A stretch of 64,000 bases of DNA from NCBI GenBank assembly GCA_021401465.1, contig JADDMT010000019.1, forward strand, positions 62,001 through 126,000. The letters are read 5' to 3'. Positions 21,959-33,423 of this stretch are shown one piece after another. Within the stretch, counting starts at the first letter, position 1; every line of letters begins with the position of its first letter. Both the position numbers and the translations under genes were made by a program. Source of the stretch: Teratosphaeria epicoccoides. Its lineage: Eukaryota > Ascomycota > Dothideomycetes > Mycosphaerellales > Teratosphaeriaceae. A model generated the notes under the pieces. That model was not told the origin of the DNA and made no database searches. It saw only the letters and a list, made by a program, of their open reading frames with translations.

Positions 21959-24280
21959 ATGCCTTCGAAGAAAGACAGATAACAGAGGTCACGTTCCGCG
22001 TTATCTAGCGGCAGTTCGAATTACGATCTAGCGAATGATTTAGAAGACCTGCTAAGCAACGATAGCGATAGTGTAGACAACAGCAACGAGGAGATAGCTA
22101 ACTAGGAACATGAGGATTTTATAGTGCCTAAAGCCTATACAAAGGCGACTAATGTAAGAAGCTACCCGCATATAGCGGCTATGCTAACATGCATACAGAC
22201 GACGACGTACTAGTCACGAAGAGACTAGACGCATAAGCGGTCATCCTTACCGCTAAGGCGGAATCGGCCGAACAAGAGGCTTCGGTTATTGTGTTACGAC
22301 GCGCGACAAGATAGTAGCAAACCTAAGAATGACAGGGTAAAGACATAGTAGCTAAGCATCTGTCGAGGCTATTATAATAGCCGACCTACTAATTACAGGA
22401 GCGACAGCAACAGTCAAAACTACCGTAACAGCGAGTCTCGTAGCCGCCAGGGTAATAGTAGTAGTTAAAGTCAGTCTAGGAGCTAGTCGAGTAGCCGTCG
22501 AGGCCATAATAGTAGCTAGACTATAAACTCTGACTAAGGATACGACTACTCTAGCAGCGAAGATATACGTAGTAGCCCTCCTATGCATAAAGACAAGTTA
22601 ATTAAGCCTTTGCTTGTTAAAGTCTAAGAACTCTCATAGATGGACGCTCTATAAGGGCGGAAGGGCATTTCTGTGCTATACCCTATAGCTCCTACTTACT
22701 AGCTAAGTTGTAAGCATATTGCAATTAACTAGTAGCTCGTAGCGCGTGATATGCTAGGGATGAAAGGTCGAGTTAGCTCGAGGCTAGACGACGTAGATTT
22801 AGATACTATAAGTACCTACGTAGGTCCTATAAGGAGGTGCTAATGTTAGGGGCGTAGATAAGGCAGAGGTTACGTTAGTGTCGCAATAACTACACGAATA
22901 GGGTTAGAGAAGCTATACTCGCATAGTCCGGCAAGGTAGACAATAAGCAGGGTTTAAAGGACTAGGCCGCGGACATGTTAATAGAAAGCAGATTCGAATG
23001 CAAGAACGAAGAAGAGGTAAGGAGAGAAGGCTTAGATGTCGTCGAAAGCGCTAACATGTCACAGGACTAGAGGTTTCTAAGCCCGCTCGTGATCTTTTGT
23101 ATGAAGAAGGCGTTCTTCTAGTTTAATTAGAAACTTGCATGGAATCCTTTAGAGTCACGCGAGGTAAACGCTTTCATGTTAAACAGCGTGTGTGCTACTA
23201 TCACATACCTACTAGCCTAGATCAGAAATGGCCCTTCGGAGTTCAAGACAAAGGCTAGCAAGACGAGATAGGTTCTAGTCAGCGGTGTCGATATCGATGA
23301 TATCTTCGAGGGGAAGAAGAAGTATTAGGAAGAGCTTAATGCCGACAGACAGGAGGTCATCATGGCGACTATCACGGCACGTATATTAGGGGGGGAGGAC
23401 AAAGGCAAGACAGGACTACTAGTGTAGGCGGCGCCAGCTATTAAGAAGGATTAAGGCATGACAGGCTTAGAGAGGGAATACGAGGACTTGCGGAGGCGAA
23501 AGGCGCTACGCGAGAATAGTATAGGGGAGACATTGTCAAGAGGGCCTATACTAACTTCTGCTAGGTCATACGCAATTGTTAGATTAGCGTAGTATTAGCC
23601 TGACACGACGATTAAGCCAGGCCTTAATGTCATTAATAGTAGGCGTTCGCAAGCATGTAGCGGATGTTTAAGCGGACACTAACAGAGGGAGCGAGAGCCA
23701 TAACGGCAGAAGGGCAAATGTTAGTAACCATGGCAGTAAGGCAAGCGATTATGACAGTGACGACTAGCCGATGCAGGGACTAGAGGAGCCATTGTCGCGA
23801 GACACCCTGTATAACAGTGTCATGACAACGAGGTTAGTTTCTCGTCTAACATTATGGCCATGATTGCTAACATGTACTTGTCTAGTATGAAAGCTACTAT
23901 AGTCGATAAGCCCCGACCTAGACACACGCAAGATGAAAGGTTAGTAGCCTTGGCGCGTCGTGAGGGCTAGCTATTACTAACGAGGCAGAAGTAGCGAGAG
24001 GCCTAAGCTACGGAGTAGGCGGTTAATCGTGACTAGTGTAGACAAGCGGTATAGGCAAGAGGACTTATGTATTAACTAAACTGTGCTAATAACAGATAAA
24101 CGCTAGCGCGGCTCTAGCGAGAGGCAAAACGCAAAGACTTACTAACACATAGTAAGTGCGATTATTGACTCTACGCATTAGCGCAGTTAATGACAATAGC
24201 TATAGGACATGAAGCTCGACCGCGAAGGACAAAGACTAAGGCGACAGTAGGAGCCAAGCTTTGCTAGAGGCAGAGGTAAA
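21959..24280 (+). pseudogene. Unknown Ser/Arg-rich mutated gene, plus strand
   Basis: ATG 21959 opens a frame with mainly TAG stops. It starts MPSKKDR, has an acidic Ser/Asn region (about 22010-22110), a basic stretch (NRPNKRLRLL) and a Ser/Arg repeat region (22370-22540). A shift of frame near 22830 (an intron or indel) leads to a second readable part to about 23600 with MLIESRFECKNEEEVRREG, FCMKKAFF and VSGVDIDDIFEGKKKY. The last part has CANN..KCDY. I recognise no family; the SR-rich first part recalls nucleic-acid-binding proteins. It may be accessory to the Plavaka-like element. Confidence 0.4.
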
Positions 24281-25440
24281 AAATGCTAGGTAAGTATGCT
24301 AGTAGTATACTAGCGTTATGCTACTAACATACTACTAGCACTTCGATATTAATAGGAGGTACTAGTAGTAGTTTAGTAGCTACGTAGTATACATTAGCTA
24401 ACGATTATGATGCAGCATAGCATGCGCTCTACTCGATTAGTGTAATCTTATAAGTAACTAGTCGAACGTTGTAGAGAAGGTAGAGGATGCGCTCGACAAC
24501 TCTAAGTTAAGGGATAGTTAGTTGTAGTAGCATACTACATTTACGGACTAGACCTTGTCAGAGCAGATTAAGGGCTATAGCGACAAGGTCTTTAATGATA
24601 CGACCTTCAAGAAGCTACAGGAGGGGCGAAATAGTAGCGCTTTAGGAAAGTCGGTAGTAGTAAAGGTAAGCTAGTAGAACGGAATAGAGGATAAGGGCGA
24701 GTAGAAGATTTATGTGTAAGGGCTAATGCAGGATATGTAGATAGTATGTAGTAGCTATGCATTTGTTACTAGCTATACTGATTAAGGTCTTCGGGCGTAA
24801 GGCGCAAGTTAGATATAGCAGCTTGCTTGAATTTAAGAGGCGTTATAAGAGCTGCGTTTAAGCTGTATATGTGTTTAGTGTTAGCAAATCTGCTTAATTC
24901 GCATTATATGTCAGGTCTAGTGTAGATAGTAAAAGAGCATAGTGCGACAACAACGAGATGTATAGTATTAACTAAAATCATGACTTTAACATCTATTACA
25001 TGCAAATTGTTTTGACTCAAGTAGCTTAGCTTGCGTGCCCGAGCTACTTGCCGCTAGTATACTGCTAGCAGTAAGTTACTTACTAGTAGCACTCTTGCAC
25101 TATAAGCTACTCGCGTCTGCGACACAAGTAGCTTAGGAGGGGCCGAGTTTCTCGGGGGTACATACAAGCAGGCGAGGTCAGACAAGTAGGTAAGTAAGCT
25201 AAGTAACACAAGTTACTTAGTCTACTTAGGGCCTTGGTTTTCGAGACGTAAGGAAGCATTAGGGGACTTGTCAAGCGCTTGACATACGCCTATGTCAAGT
25301 AGTTCTTTAACTATTAGTTTAACTTCTAGCAACAGTTAACTAATACTACGAGAACAAGTTGCTACTATACCTTAAATTACGTAGTAGCTCGAATCCATTT
25401 ACCTTAGCGAGATAGCTCTAGCATCTGTCGTAGGTTTAAC
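24281..25440. other. Mutated spacer with palindromic motifs, before a Gypsy gag remnant
   Basis: The palindrome is present at 24298-24315 (GCTAGTAGTATACTAGCG), with a degenerate inverted partner just after it, and at 25051-25071 (CCGCTAGTATACTGCTAGCAG). Between about 25015 and 25230 a CAAGTAGCTTAG-type motif is repeated in both orientations. The 5' LTR of the following gag remnant should lie here but no pair could be found. Confidence 0.4.
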
Positions 25441-25444
25441 TACT

Positions 25445-26290
25445 AGGAATAGACCTAGCAACAATGGCTTCAAGATAGGAAGCCCTACAGAGTTTATAGG
25501 ACAATGATCTTAAGTCGAGATCTTTATCCTATAATGCTAGTTAGCATTTAACGTAGATACGGAATAGTTTACGACATATTATAAGCGAATGATGTACATT
25601 GTCTCTTACCTAAAGGGACTAGCGTTCGAGTTTATCTAGCCTTATCTGACAGATTATCTAGATCACGTTAGTAACGTCGAAGCTAGGAAGACAACAACTA
25701 GGGAGATTCTCAATTTAGACAAGTCTTTGTTTAAGGCATTACGCGAAGCTTTTAGGCTCGGTAATAAGCAACAAGAGGCCGAGAGAGCTCTCCTAGGAAT
25801 CTAGCAGAAGGGTTCCGCTATTAAGTACCACGCGGACTTTTAGACTCTCTCTGCTCAAGTCGACTAGAATAATAATGCTTTAGCCGCTTAGTTCTACTAG
25901 GGACTAAAGGAGACGGTTAAAGACGACGGAATTGCCTGAGGAGATTAGCTAACGACATTCAAGGAAATAAGCGATCTCGCGATTAGAATCGATAATCGCA
26001 TCTAGGAACGACAGCAAGAACGACAACATAGAAATCGCAAGCTAGCACAGGCTACCTATAAGGTCTAACGATTAGCACTAAAATAGCGAAGTGACTACTA
26101 CAGTCTCTAACCTATAGAGTTAGATGCGACTAAGGGGCGTCTAAGGAATAGACCCTAAGGGAAGCTACAGAAAGGCTCTCCTATTTAGAATAGTCCGAAG
26201 AAGCTATTCGACAAGAGTAATCTCGAGTGCTACTACTATAGAAAGAAAGGACACTTTGCCTGCAAGTGTTTTGCTAAGAAGCAACGACAG
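25445..26290 (+). pseudogene. Gypsy element G: gag remnant cut by element B
   Basis: One plus-strand frame (reading GGC TTC AAG at 25466) runs to 26290 with mainly TAG stops. It holds a retrotransposon Gag domain (AFNVDTEQFTTYYKRM.. and SYLKGLAFEFI.PYLTDYL, stops read as Gln) and ends with a CCHC knuckle, CYYYRKKGHFACKC (second Cys now Tyr). It breaks off five residues later where the 5' LTR of element B begins (26291). The pol that should follow is absent. The RNase H-integrase part on the other side of B (33423 onward) may be from the same element or another one. Confidence 0.78.
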
Positions 26291-26453
26291 TGTGAAGGGC
26301 GAGGCCCTAAGTCTTGGCATAGGCTAGGGCCTATGCGACCCCCTGACAAGGCCGGCTATAAAAGACCGGACAGCTAGCAGATAGTCCTTCTCTCCCTATT
26401 GTACTTGTTGAATACTACATGAACCCCTATGTATACGCTGTTTACCTGTGACA
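26291..26453 (+). repeat. Element B 5' LTR (163 bp)
   Basis: Starts TGTGAAGGGCGAGGCCC and ends TTTACCTGTGACA. It is 4 bp shorter than the 3' LTR. GGCTATAAAAGA at about 26352 is a likely TATA box for the sense transcript. The sequence after it, TTAAGTACGATC, would be the primer-binding region. Confidence 0.92.
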
Positions 26454-26474
26454 TTAAGTACGATCAATTTTACC

Positions 26475-27767
26475 ATGGAAAGGCTGTCTCCTAGCCAATT
26501 AACCCTAGTGTCTGAAGGATCCACGAACGAGGAAGCGTTAGCAGAAATGCGCCATGTCGTCAAGGGAATGCATACCTAGTAACAGCAAATTATGGCCGAG
26601 CTGACAGCCATGAGGGCCGCGTTAAATGAATCAGAGTCCTAATAGTAACAAAACCTAGGCGTCCTGTCAGAGGAGCTACTAAAGACCCTCGCGGACGCGC
26701 TAGCTATAGCAACGCGTGCGAACTCCGTCATAGAACTAACAGGACCCCGAGAATAGAGGCTACTAACATAGGACGGAAAAGCCAAATCATTTAGGGATTA
26801 CCTGCTCTATATTAGGAGTTCGTTTAGGGCGCGCTCTAGGGTAAAACCCCTGATAGGTGTGGATTATTACTAGAACACAATCTACGACACCCTCCCCACT
26901 CGCCAGCGCGCCCGGATGCGCCATTTCTGGGAGAAAGGAGGCCCGGACAGGGCGAAGGACCCCGAAGCTTTCCTCATGTAACTCGAGGCCATGTTCGCAG
27001 ACAGTAACGAGACAGCGAGAGCTCTAGAATAGCTCACGAACCTCTGACACGTAGTAGGCTAGCCATGGCACGAGCACTAGCTAGAATTCGACGAACTCCT
27101 GCTGTTAGCAGGAGGGGACTAGTAGACAGATGACGCAAAGATTAGATACCTCAAGAATTCGTTTTCGAACCCTGCTAGGATGTACATAGCGAACGTAAGA
27201 GACAAGGGAGACTACTACGCGTTTGTAGAGGAGGTCGAAAGGGTCATGACAAACTCCGAGGCAACTGACTAGTTCAGGGCGGCCTATAGGAGGTAGTTAA
27301 GAGAAAGGAACAAGGACTCTGAGGGTATTCCCGCGGCTGCCATGTAGGTGCCTAACCCTAGAGTCAGATCCCGAATAGACGCGGATAGGGATACGGTCAT
27401 AGTACCGACTTGTACTATAGGAGACCGATATGACGGCAAAGGACCCTGACAGAACAACGGGGGGAAACGACGCGCCAAATAGGTAGACGCTACAGAGAGA
27501 GAGAAACGCTAGGAGAATAACCTGTGCTACTACTACGGAGTGTCTAGACACTAAGTCAAGGGGTATCCCTACGCCTCGGCTACACCCCTAGCCTAGATCA
27601 ATACGACTAGAGTGTCGCCATTACTAGAGGACGATAGAATGACAGAGGAACCTAGGAGGAACAACTCAGGAAAAGATTAACTCCCGCTTAGAGTCAGGAA
27701 GCGGGAGTAACGGAGACATTAGCAGAAGGATAGGAGAGAGTTAAGGGATCCATGGACAGGAACCTGA
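26475..27767 (+). pseudogene. Element B gag
   Basis: ATG 26475 to TGA 27765-27767, 431 codons in one frame with mainly TAG/TAA stops. It starts MERLSPSQLTL; has a helical capsid-like region (around HFWEKGGPDRAKDPEAF) and a CCHC knuckle near 27525 (CYYYGVSRH, second Cys now Tyr). The end overlaps the start of pol by 16 bp in another frame, so the family probably made Gag-Pol by a -1 frameshift or re-initiation. Confidence 0.85.
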
Positions 27768-30700
27768 TCTATACTAACGTAGTCCTAGCGATAATACCGG
27801 GACATTAGCTCTTATCGATACGGGGTGCTAATACTACGCTGCAATTAACGGAGACCTAGTAAAAGGTCTCGGCTTAAGCTTAATAAGCAAAGAGTCATGT
27901 ATAGCGAGGGGCGTAATAGCGTCGATGCGAGACTCCGCGGTAGAAGGAGTAGTCGCCTTCTAGATAGAAATCGAGGGGTTCTAGCAACTAGTATACGCAT
28001 ACGTAGTAAAGGATCTAGCCTTCCCCCTGATACTAGGGAACCCCTAGAAGGCTCATAATAAAGTGCGGACCGCGCTAGAAAGGCGTCGGTATTAGCATAG
28101 GAGAGCGGGACGGTAGATAAACGAAGGACGGAACTACTAAGAATACGAGGACTGCAGGAACTTTACCTAGGTATGCGTAACCGCAACGGCAGATGTCGCG
28201 GAGGCCTTAAAGGCAAAGGAATATCCGACGATAGACGAGTTGAGAAAGGCGCTACCTCCGGAGCTTTAGCACATAGCTCCGCTGTTCTGCTGCCAAGAAG
28301 CGGAAAAATTAGCGCCACACTGCCCTAGTATCGACTACTGCATCGAACTCCGCGAAGGACTAGACGGATCCTAGCTAGCTCTGCTATAGGGACCCCTATA
28401 CGGCATGTCGAAGGAGGAACTACTAGTTTTAAGGAAGTCCTTAGACGAACTGTTAGGGAAGGGATTCATTTAGCCTACTAACTTAGAGGCTACGGCTCCT
28501 GTGCTTTTTGTCCGGAAGCTAGGGGGAGGGCTCTAGTTCTGCTGCAATTACCGCGCCCTTAACGCGATTACAAAGCAAGATAGGTACCCCCTCCTGTTAA
28601 TACTAGAGACCTTGAGGAACCTCACGGGCGCCTAGTAGCTTACTAAGGTAGATGTAGTGTCAGCCTTCTACTAAATCCGTATAGCGAAAGGCCATGAGTA
28701 CAAGACAGCCTTTCGCACGAGGTTCGGTTCATTTAAATGGCTAGTGTGTCCGTTCGGTTTATCCGGGGCTCTAGCAACGTTCTAACGATATATTAACATA
28801 CTACTACGCGAGGAATTAGACAACTACGCCTCCGCGTATATAGACGACATCATCATATATAGCGGCAGTTCGCGAGAAGACTATTTCGCTAAAGTAACGC
28901 GAGTACTCTAGAAGCTCTAGGACAGGGGCCTCTACCTTGACCCTAGGAAGAGCGAGTTCGCCAAAAAGGATATTAAGTACCTAGGGTTCATAATCTACGC
29001 CGATAGAAAAGGCGTAGGGACCGAGCCAGAAAAGGTAGAGGCTATGCGTAACTAGGAGCGGCTAAAAACACAAAAGGAAGTCCGTAGATTCCTCGGCTTT
29101 GCTAACTACTACAGGATGTTCATCCCGAACTACTTAAAGACGGCCGGGCCCTTGACGGCGCTTACAGGGAAGGGCAGACCGTTCTCCTATACGCCTCCGC
29201 GTATATGGACGACATCATCATATATAGCGGCAGTTCGCGAGAAGACTATTTTGCTAAAGTAACGCGAGTACTCTAGAAGCTCTAGGACAGGGGCCTCTAC
29301 CTTAACCCCAGGAAGAGCGAGTTTGCCAAAAAGGATATCAAGTACCTAGGGTTCATAATCTATGCTAACAGAAAAGGCGTAGGGACCGAGCTAGAAAAGG
29401 TAGAGGCTATGCGTAACTAGGAGTAGCTAAAAACACAAAAGGAAGTCTGTAGATTCCTCGGCTTCGCTAACTACTACAGGATGTTCATCCCGAACTACTC
29501 GAAGACAGCCGGGCCCTTGACGGCGCTTACAGGGAAGGGCAGACCGTTCTCCTAGGGGGAACTCAAGGAGTCCGCGTTTAGAACGCTAAAAGCGAAGTTC
29601 TGTTTAGCGCTAGTCCTTTCTTAATAGAACCTAGAGCTGCCGACCTTTTTAGAGACTAACTACAGCGGGTTAGCGTTAGGGGCGGCTCTCCTGTAAGAAA
29701 ACAACGGAGTCCGGAGACTAGTAGGATTCTTCTTGCAGAAACTTAATAAGGCGGAGATTAATTACGACATCTATGACAAGGAGATGCTAGCCATGATATC
29801 TAGCCTGAAGTTCTAGGGCCCCGAGCTGAAGTCGTGTAGGCCCTTCACTATTCTCACGGACTACAAAAACCTAGAGTACTTTATGGTCAAGCGACAGCTG
29901 TCCGAGCGGCAGATACAGTAGTACGAGACCCTCGCGTAATTCTAGTTTTCCCTGGTATATCGCCTAGGCGCTAAAGGAGTAGTCCCGGACGCGTTGTCGA
30001 GACGAGAACAGGACACGCTAGGGGCAGAAGATAAGGAATCACGGTTTAGGAGGTTTTTAGACCTAGAAGTCGTAGGGAGTTAGCCGGACCCTGTGGATGA
30101 GAGTAGGGACGTCGTACTAATTACCCCGATCGGCCTGTTACCTACTACTATAGAGAACGAACAGCAATTCGCTTACTCCGTAACCTCTAACTAGGAGCCT
30201 ATTAGGCCGTTCTAGGACAGCACCCTTAATGACCTATAGGTAGCCATAGTAGAGAAAGACGAGCTGTACTTGATAGTATTAAAAGCAGTAAAGAGTAGCT
30301 CCTAGGCGCTACTAGCTACAGCGAGGCTAAAACTACAAGCAGGGGACTACAAGATCGACAAGAGGGGCTTCCTGCGATACCGCGACAAACTATAGGTCCT
30401 AGGAGCAAACGACAGTCAGCCTAAGGGCGAGACCTTAGACTCTAGGGACGAAAGTAACGACATGCTTAGGATGAAGCTCATTTAGTCTATGCACGACGCT
30501 ACGGTATACGGGCACCTAGGACAGGACGCTATGACAATAATCCTAGGGCGCGACTTCTACTAGCTGTTACTGTCTAAGCATGTCTAGCGGTTCCTAAGGA
30601 ACTACGACTACTGTAGTCGTAACAAATTATAGAGAGAGTATAAGCATAGACTACTAAAGCTATTACTAGTTCCTAACAGATTCTTCTAGGAGATCTCTAT

Positions 30701-31896
30701 GGACTTCATGACGGACTTGCCTGATTCCGAGGGATGTCGATACCTGTAGGTCATTAAGGATCGCCTATGTAAGTACGTAGTTTCGTAGGTAATACCTAGC
30801 ATAAAAGCAGAGAAGTACGCAGAGAAGTTCATGGATTACTAGGCCTAGTACTATGGAATGCTAATAGCTATTACGAGCGACTAGGGCACTAACTAGACTA
30901 GTACCTTCTAGACGACCTTCTGCAAAGGAATAGGCGTGTCCTAGCAGTTAAGCTCCGCGTACTACTTATAAACAGATAGAGGCCCTAAACGCCTAAACTA
31001 AGAGGTGCAAGCGTACCTCTAGAACTATATTAACTATAAGCAATCCGACTAGAAGCAATAGCTCCCCATGGCTTAACTAGCGCTAAACAGGAGGTATCAT
31101 TTAGGAATTAGCATAAGCCCCTTCTTCGCTACTTATAGCTACGAAGCATAGGGCCCTATACCTTTAACTGAGGACCCCGTAGGGCCTAGCCCGTTGAAGG
31201 CAGCCGAGAGGGCAAGGGCGTTTGTAGGAAAGATTCAGGACATAACAGGAATCTGCCAAGTAATAATGGCGGCTTCCGTGTAAGAATAGGAGGAGTCTGC
31301 TAATAAACGCTAAAACCCCGCCCTAATTGATAAAGTTAGTGACAAAGTCTAGCTAGATCTACGGAACTACACTACAGAGAGACCTAAGAAAAGCTTAGAC
31401 GCTAAGCATGCGAAGTACATAGTAGCTAAAGTGTTATTACTAGTCTCTATCCGCTTGACTAGGCTCCTAAACAACATATACCTAGTGTTCTATACTAACC
31501 TGCTAAGACTAGCGGGTAAGGACCCTATGCCTAGGCAGGAGAACGACGACGAACAGCCGGACCCCCTTTTGTTTAAGTCGCACGAGGAGTAGTTAGTAGA
31601 GGAGATACTCTGCGCGAGGGACAAGAGAAGGGGAAGAGGACACAAGGTCCTAGTAAAATAGTCAGGGTACTACAAACCTACATAGGAGCCCCTAGAAAAC
31701 CTAATGGACACTAAAGTAATAGACCGCTTCGAGTAGGCTTAGGGAAGCGCGGAGAACAATGACGGCCCTAGAGAGAGGTAAGACAAGAAGAAAAAGGAAA
31801 CAAGATGTAGGACCTAGCAAAGGGAGTCTAGCATTCGTAACAAGGAGTATAGGCGTTTAGGAAAGGACAAAAGTTAGAGGGGAAAATTGATATAGG
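27752..31896 (+). pseudogene. Element B pol with chromodomain
   Basis: Possible start ATG 27752 (MDRNLIYTNVV). Protease ALIDTGC at about 27808-27828 is preserved; a 1-bp deletion just before it (27789) relative to copy A breaks the frame. RT has YIDDIIIYSG at about 28837, and a second time in the duplicated segment. RNase H (TNYSGLALGAALL) lies near 29660, integrase with zinc region and core (SMDFMTDLPDS, about 30,697) follows, and a chromodomain (VLVKxSGYYKPTxEPLENL, about 31,648-31,710) closes the protein. The end is placed near 31,890. Many TAG stops. Confidence 0.88.
28825..29554 (+). repeat. 365-bp tandem duplication inside the RT of element B
   Basis: Copy 1 is 28825-29189, copy 2 is 29190-29554. 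Both begin TACGCCTCCGCGTATAT and end GTTCTCCTA. The unit covers the YIDD catalytic box to the RT-RNase H linker. Copies A and C have a single copy. As 365 is not a multiple of three, it shifts the frame. The copies differ at scattered transitions, so the duplication is older than some of the RIP damage. Confidence 0.9.
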
Positions 31897-31980
31897 TAGC
31901 TATATATACAACAAAAGAAAAAAAAAACCCCCCCCCTAGCCGCGGGCCCCTGCGCCGAGGATAGAGGACCCTAGCGACAA

Positions 31981-32718
31981 TCAGGCGGGATTGTCACTAG
32001 GGGCCCTACTAGCAGGGCTAGCCCCCCTGCTGTCCGAAGGGCCCTCGCTAGACCCCCTAGACCTACCGACTAGGCTGCTGTCAGAGTCCCTAGCCTCTTA
32101 GTTAGAGCCCTGCGTAGTAGCGCCAGACTAATGGCGACGAGGGCTCTTACCCTTACTAGCAACGTTCTCCCGCTACCTACCTAGGGTAAGCGCTAGTAGA
32201 ACGCCCCTAGACCTTCCGAACTATTAGCGCGCAGAAACACACAGAGTATAGGATAAACTCACAGGAGGCTCTACTAGGCGATAGCGGCACCTACGGTCCC
32301 CATGACCTCCTAGGCTATGACGCTGCTCGAGGTTAGCGGCAGAATCATGGAGGACACTAATAGAAAATACCTAGACAGCAGACCTGCTAACTACAAAGGC
32401 CCTAAGGCCCGCTAGGCCTTAAGGACCTTCGCTAGGTCGTTATGCGCAGCGGCGCTGTCGCGATGTTAGCCGTGTAAAACCCCCTAGGGAGCGGGTCATA
32501 CCTGTCGGCATCCTAGGAACAGGTCTAGGAAGCATAGGAGACGTAGGCGAGAGTAGGGCTAGCCGAGTTAGCGGAGCATTTTGCGTAGACACTAAGTAAT
32601 GCATACAGGGCTTTACAGTTTAGGCGCTTGCTAGCGCAGCGCTAGCAGGCGCGAGCTTAGGTAGACTAGACAGATTCATTAGCTAAAGCTAGGCATAATA
32701 ACGAGGACTCCTGAACAT
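31981..32718 (-). pseudogene. Antisense accessory ORF of element B
   Basis: Minus-strand frame from ATG 32718 to TGA 31981, exactly 738 bp, the same length as its counterpart in element C. It lies after the end of pol and before the 3' LTR. By comparison with C the product is about 245 residues, rich in Ser, Arg, Pro and Leu, with a Cys cluster in the middle and a Gly/Ser/Arg tail; no family recognised. Stops inside it are mainly TAG. Confidence 0.65.
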
Positions 32719-32910
32719 ACTAATTGTAGGATGCAATCTACGCCCTAGAGGGTGCAGTCGACGTAGTAGAGGGCAGGGGCTATCTGGTTCTAGTTAGTAT
32801 CACCCGGAATCCCGGAGAAGAAGCCAGAAAGTAGGCAAAAAGGGGGGGGGGCTTACGATTTAAAGTAAGCATGTAAGAGAAAGGAAGCAAGAGCGATAGC
32901 GAAGGGCGCT

Positions 32911-32920
32911 TTTTATATAG
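32911..32920 (-). promoter_or_regulatory. TATA box of the antisense ORF in element B
   Basis: CTATATAAAA on the minus strand, about 190 bp before ATG 32718. The same box with the same flank (CTTACTATATAAAAA.CGCCCT) is found in elements C and F. Upstream lies a T/C-rich region with repeated TCTACTTTACTT-like motifs shared by the three copies. Confidence 0.6.
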
Positions 32921-33255
32921 TAAGAGACATACTAGCACGGGCCTAGGAGCGCCCCTATAATGGCTCGGATGGCAATGAATAGAAGTGAAGTGAAGAGAGG
33001 AAGGAAAGTGAAGTAGATTTAAATAAGCGAAGTAGAGTCTAGGAACCTGGCAAGACCGGTTAGAAGCCGGGCTGTAGGCACAGAAGAATAGGGAGCGTAA
33101 AGAGTAAAGTGAAGTAGACTTAGACAAGTAGAGTAGACTTAGACAAGGGAAGTGAAGTTAGGAAGCCGTGTTAGCCTGACTGTGATCTAGACTTTATGTG
33201 CTAGAAGGAAACTAACGGATTCCTTGCTACGAACAAGAAGGGGGGGGGGGGGTAA

Positions 33256-33422
33256 TGTAAAGGGCGAGGCCCTAAGTCTTGGCACAGGCTAGGGCCTATG
33301 CGACGCGACCCCTGACGAGGCCGGCTATAAAAGACTAGACAGCTAGCAGATAGTCCTTCTCTCCCTATCGTACTTGTTAAATACTACATGAACCCCTGTA
33401 TATACGCTGTTTACCCGTGACA
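33256..33422 (+). repeat. Element B 3' LTR (167 bp)
   Basis: Starts TGTAAAGGGCGAGGCCC, ends TTTACCCGTGACA. A run of about 13 G (33239-33252) plus TAA precedes it, the polypurine tract. Differences from the 5' LTR are mostly transitions plus a small indel near CGACGCGACC. Confidence 0.92.
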
Positions 33423-33423
33423 A

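Larger units (their letters stand above)
26291..33422 (+). mobile_element. Element B: chromodomain Ty3/Gypsy retrotransposon
   Basis: It is bounded by LTRs 26291-26453 and 33256-33422 (TGT...ACA). Inside are gag, pol with a C-terminal chromodomain, a minus-strand accessory frame and a G-run next to the 3' LTR that serves as polypurine tract. Element C is an inverted copy of the same family, A a fragment and F a partial copy. The flanks do not match as a target duplication (GACAG on the left, AGATG on the right) and belong to different gene regions, so a rearrangement happened here. Damaged throughout by RIP and by a 365-bp duplication in the RT. Confidence 0.93.

Noticed and set aside
2529..25440. 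Starship-type giant element with a tyrosine-recombinase captain
   Set aside because: I looked for a DUF3435-like captain near a likely 5' end and could not recognise one in any readable frame; the visible transposase is Plavaka-like.
32780..33127. 115-aa minus-strand frame in element B
   Set aside because: It lies in the T/C-rich leader of the antisense transcript, upstream of the conserved ATG, and is not kept in C or F.
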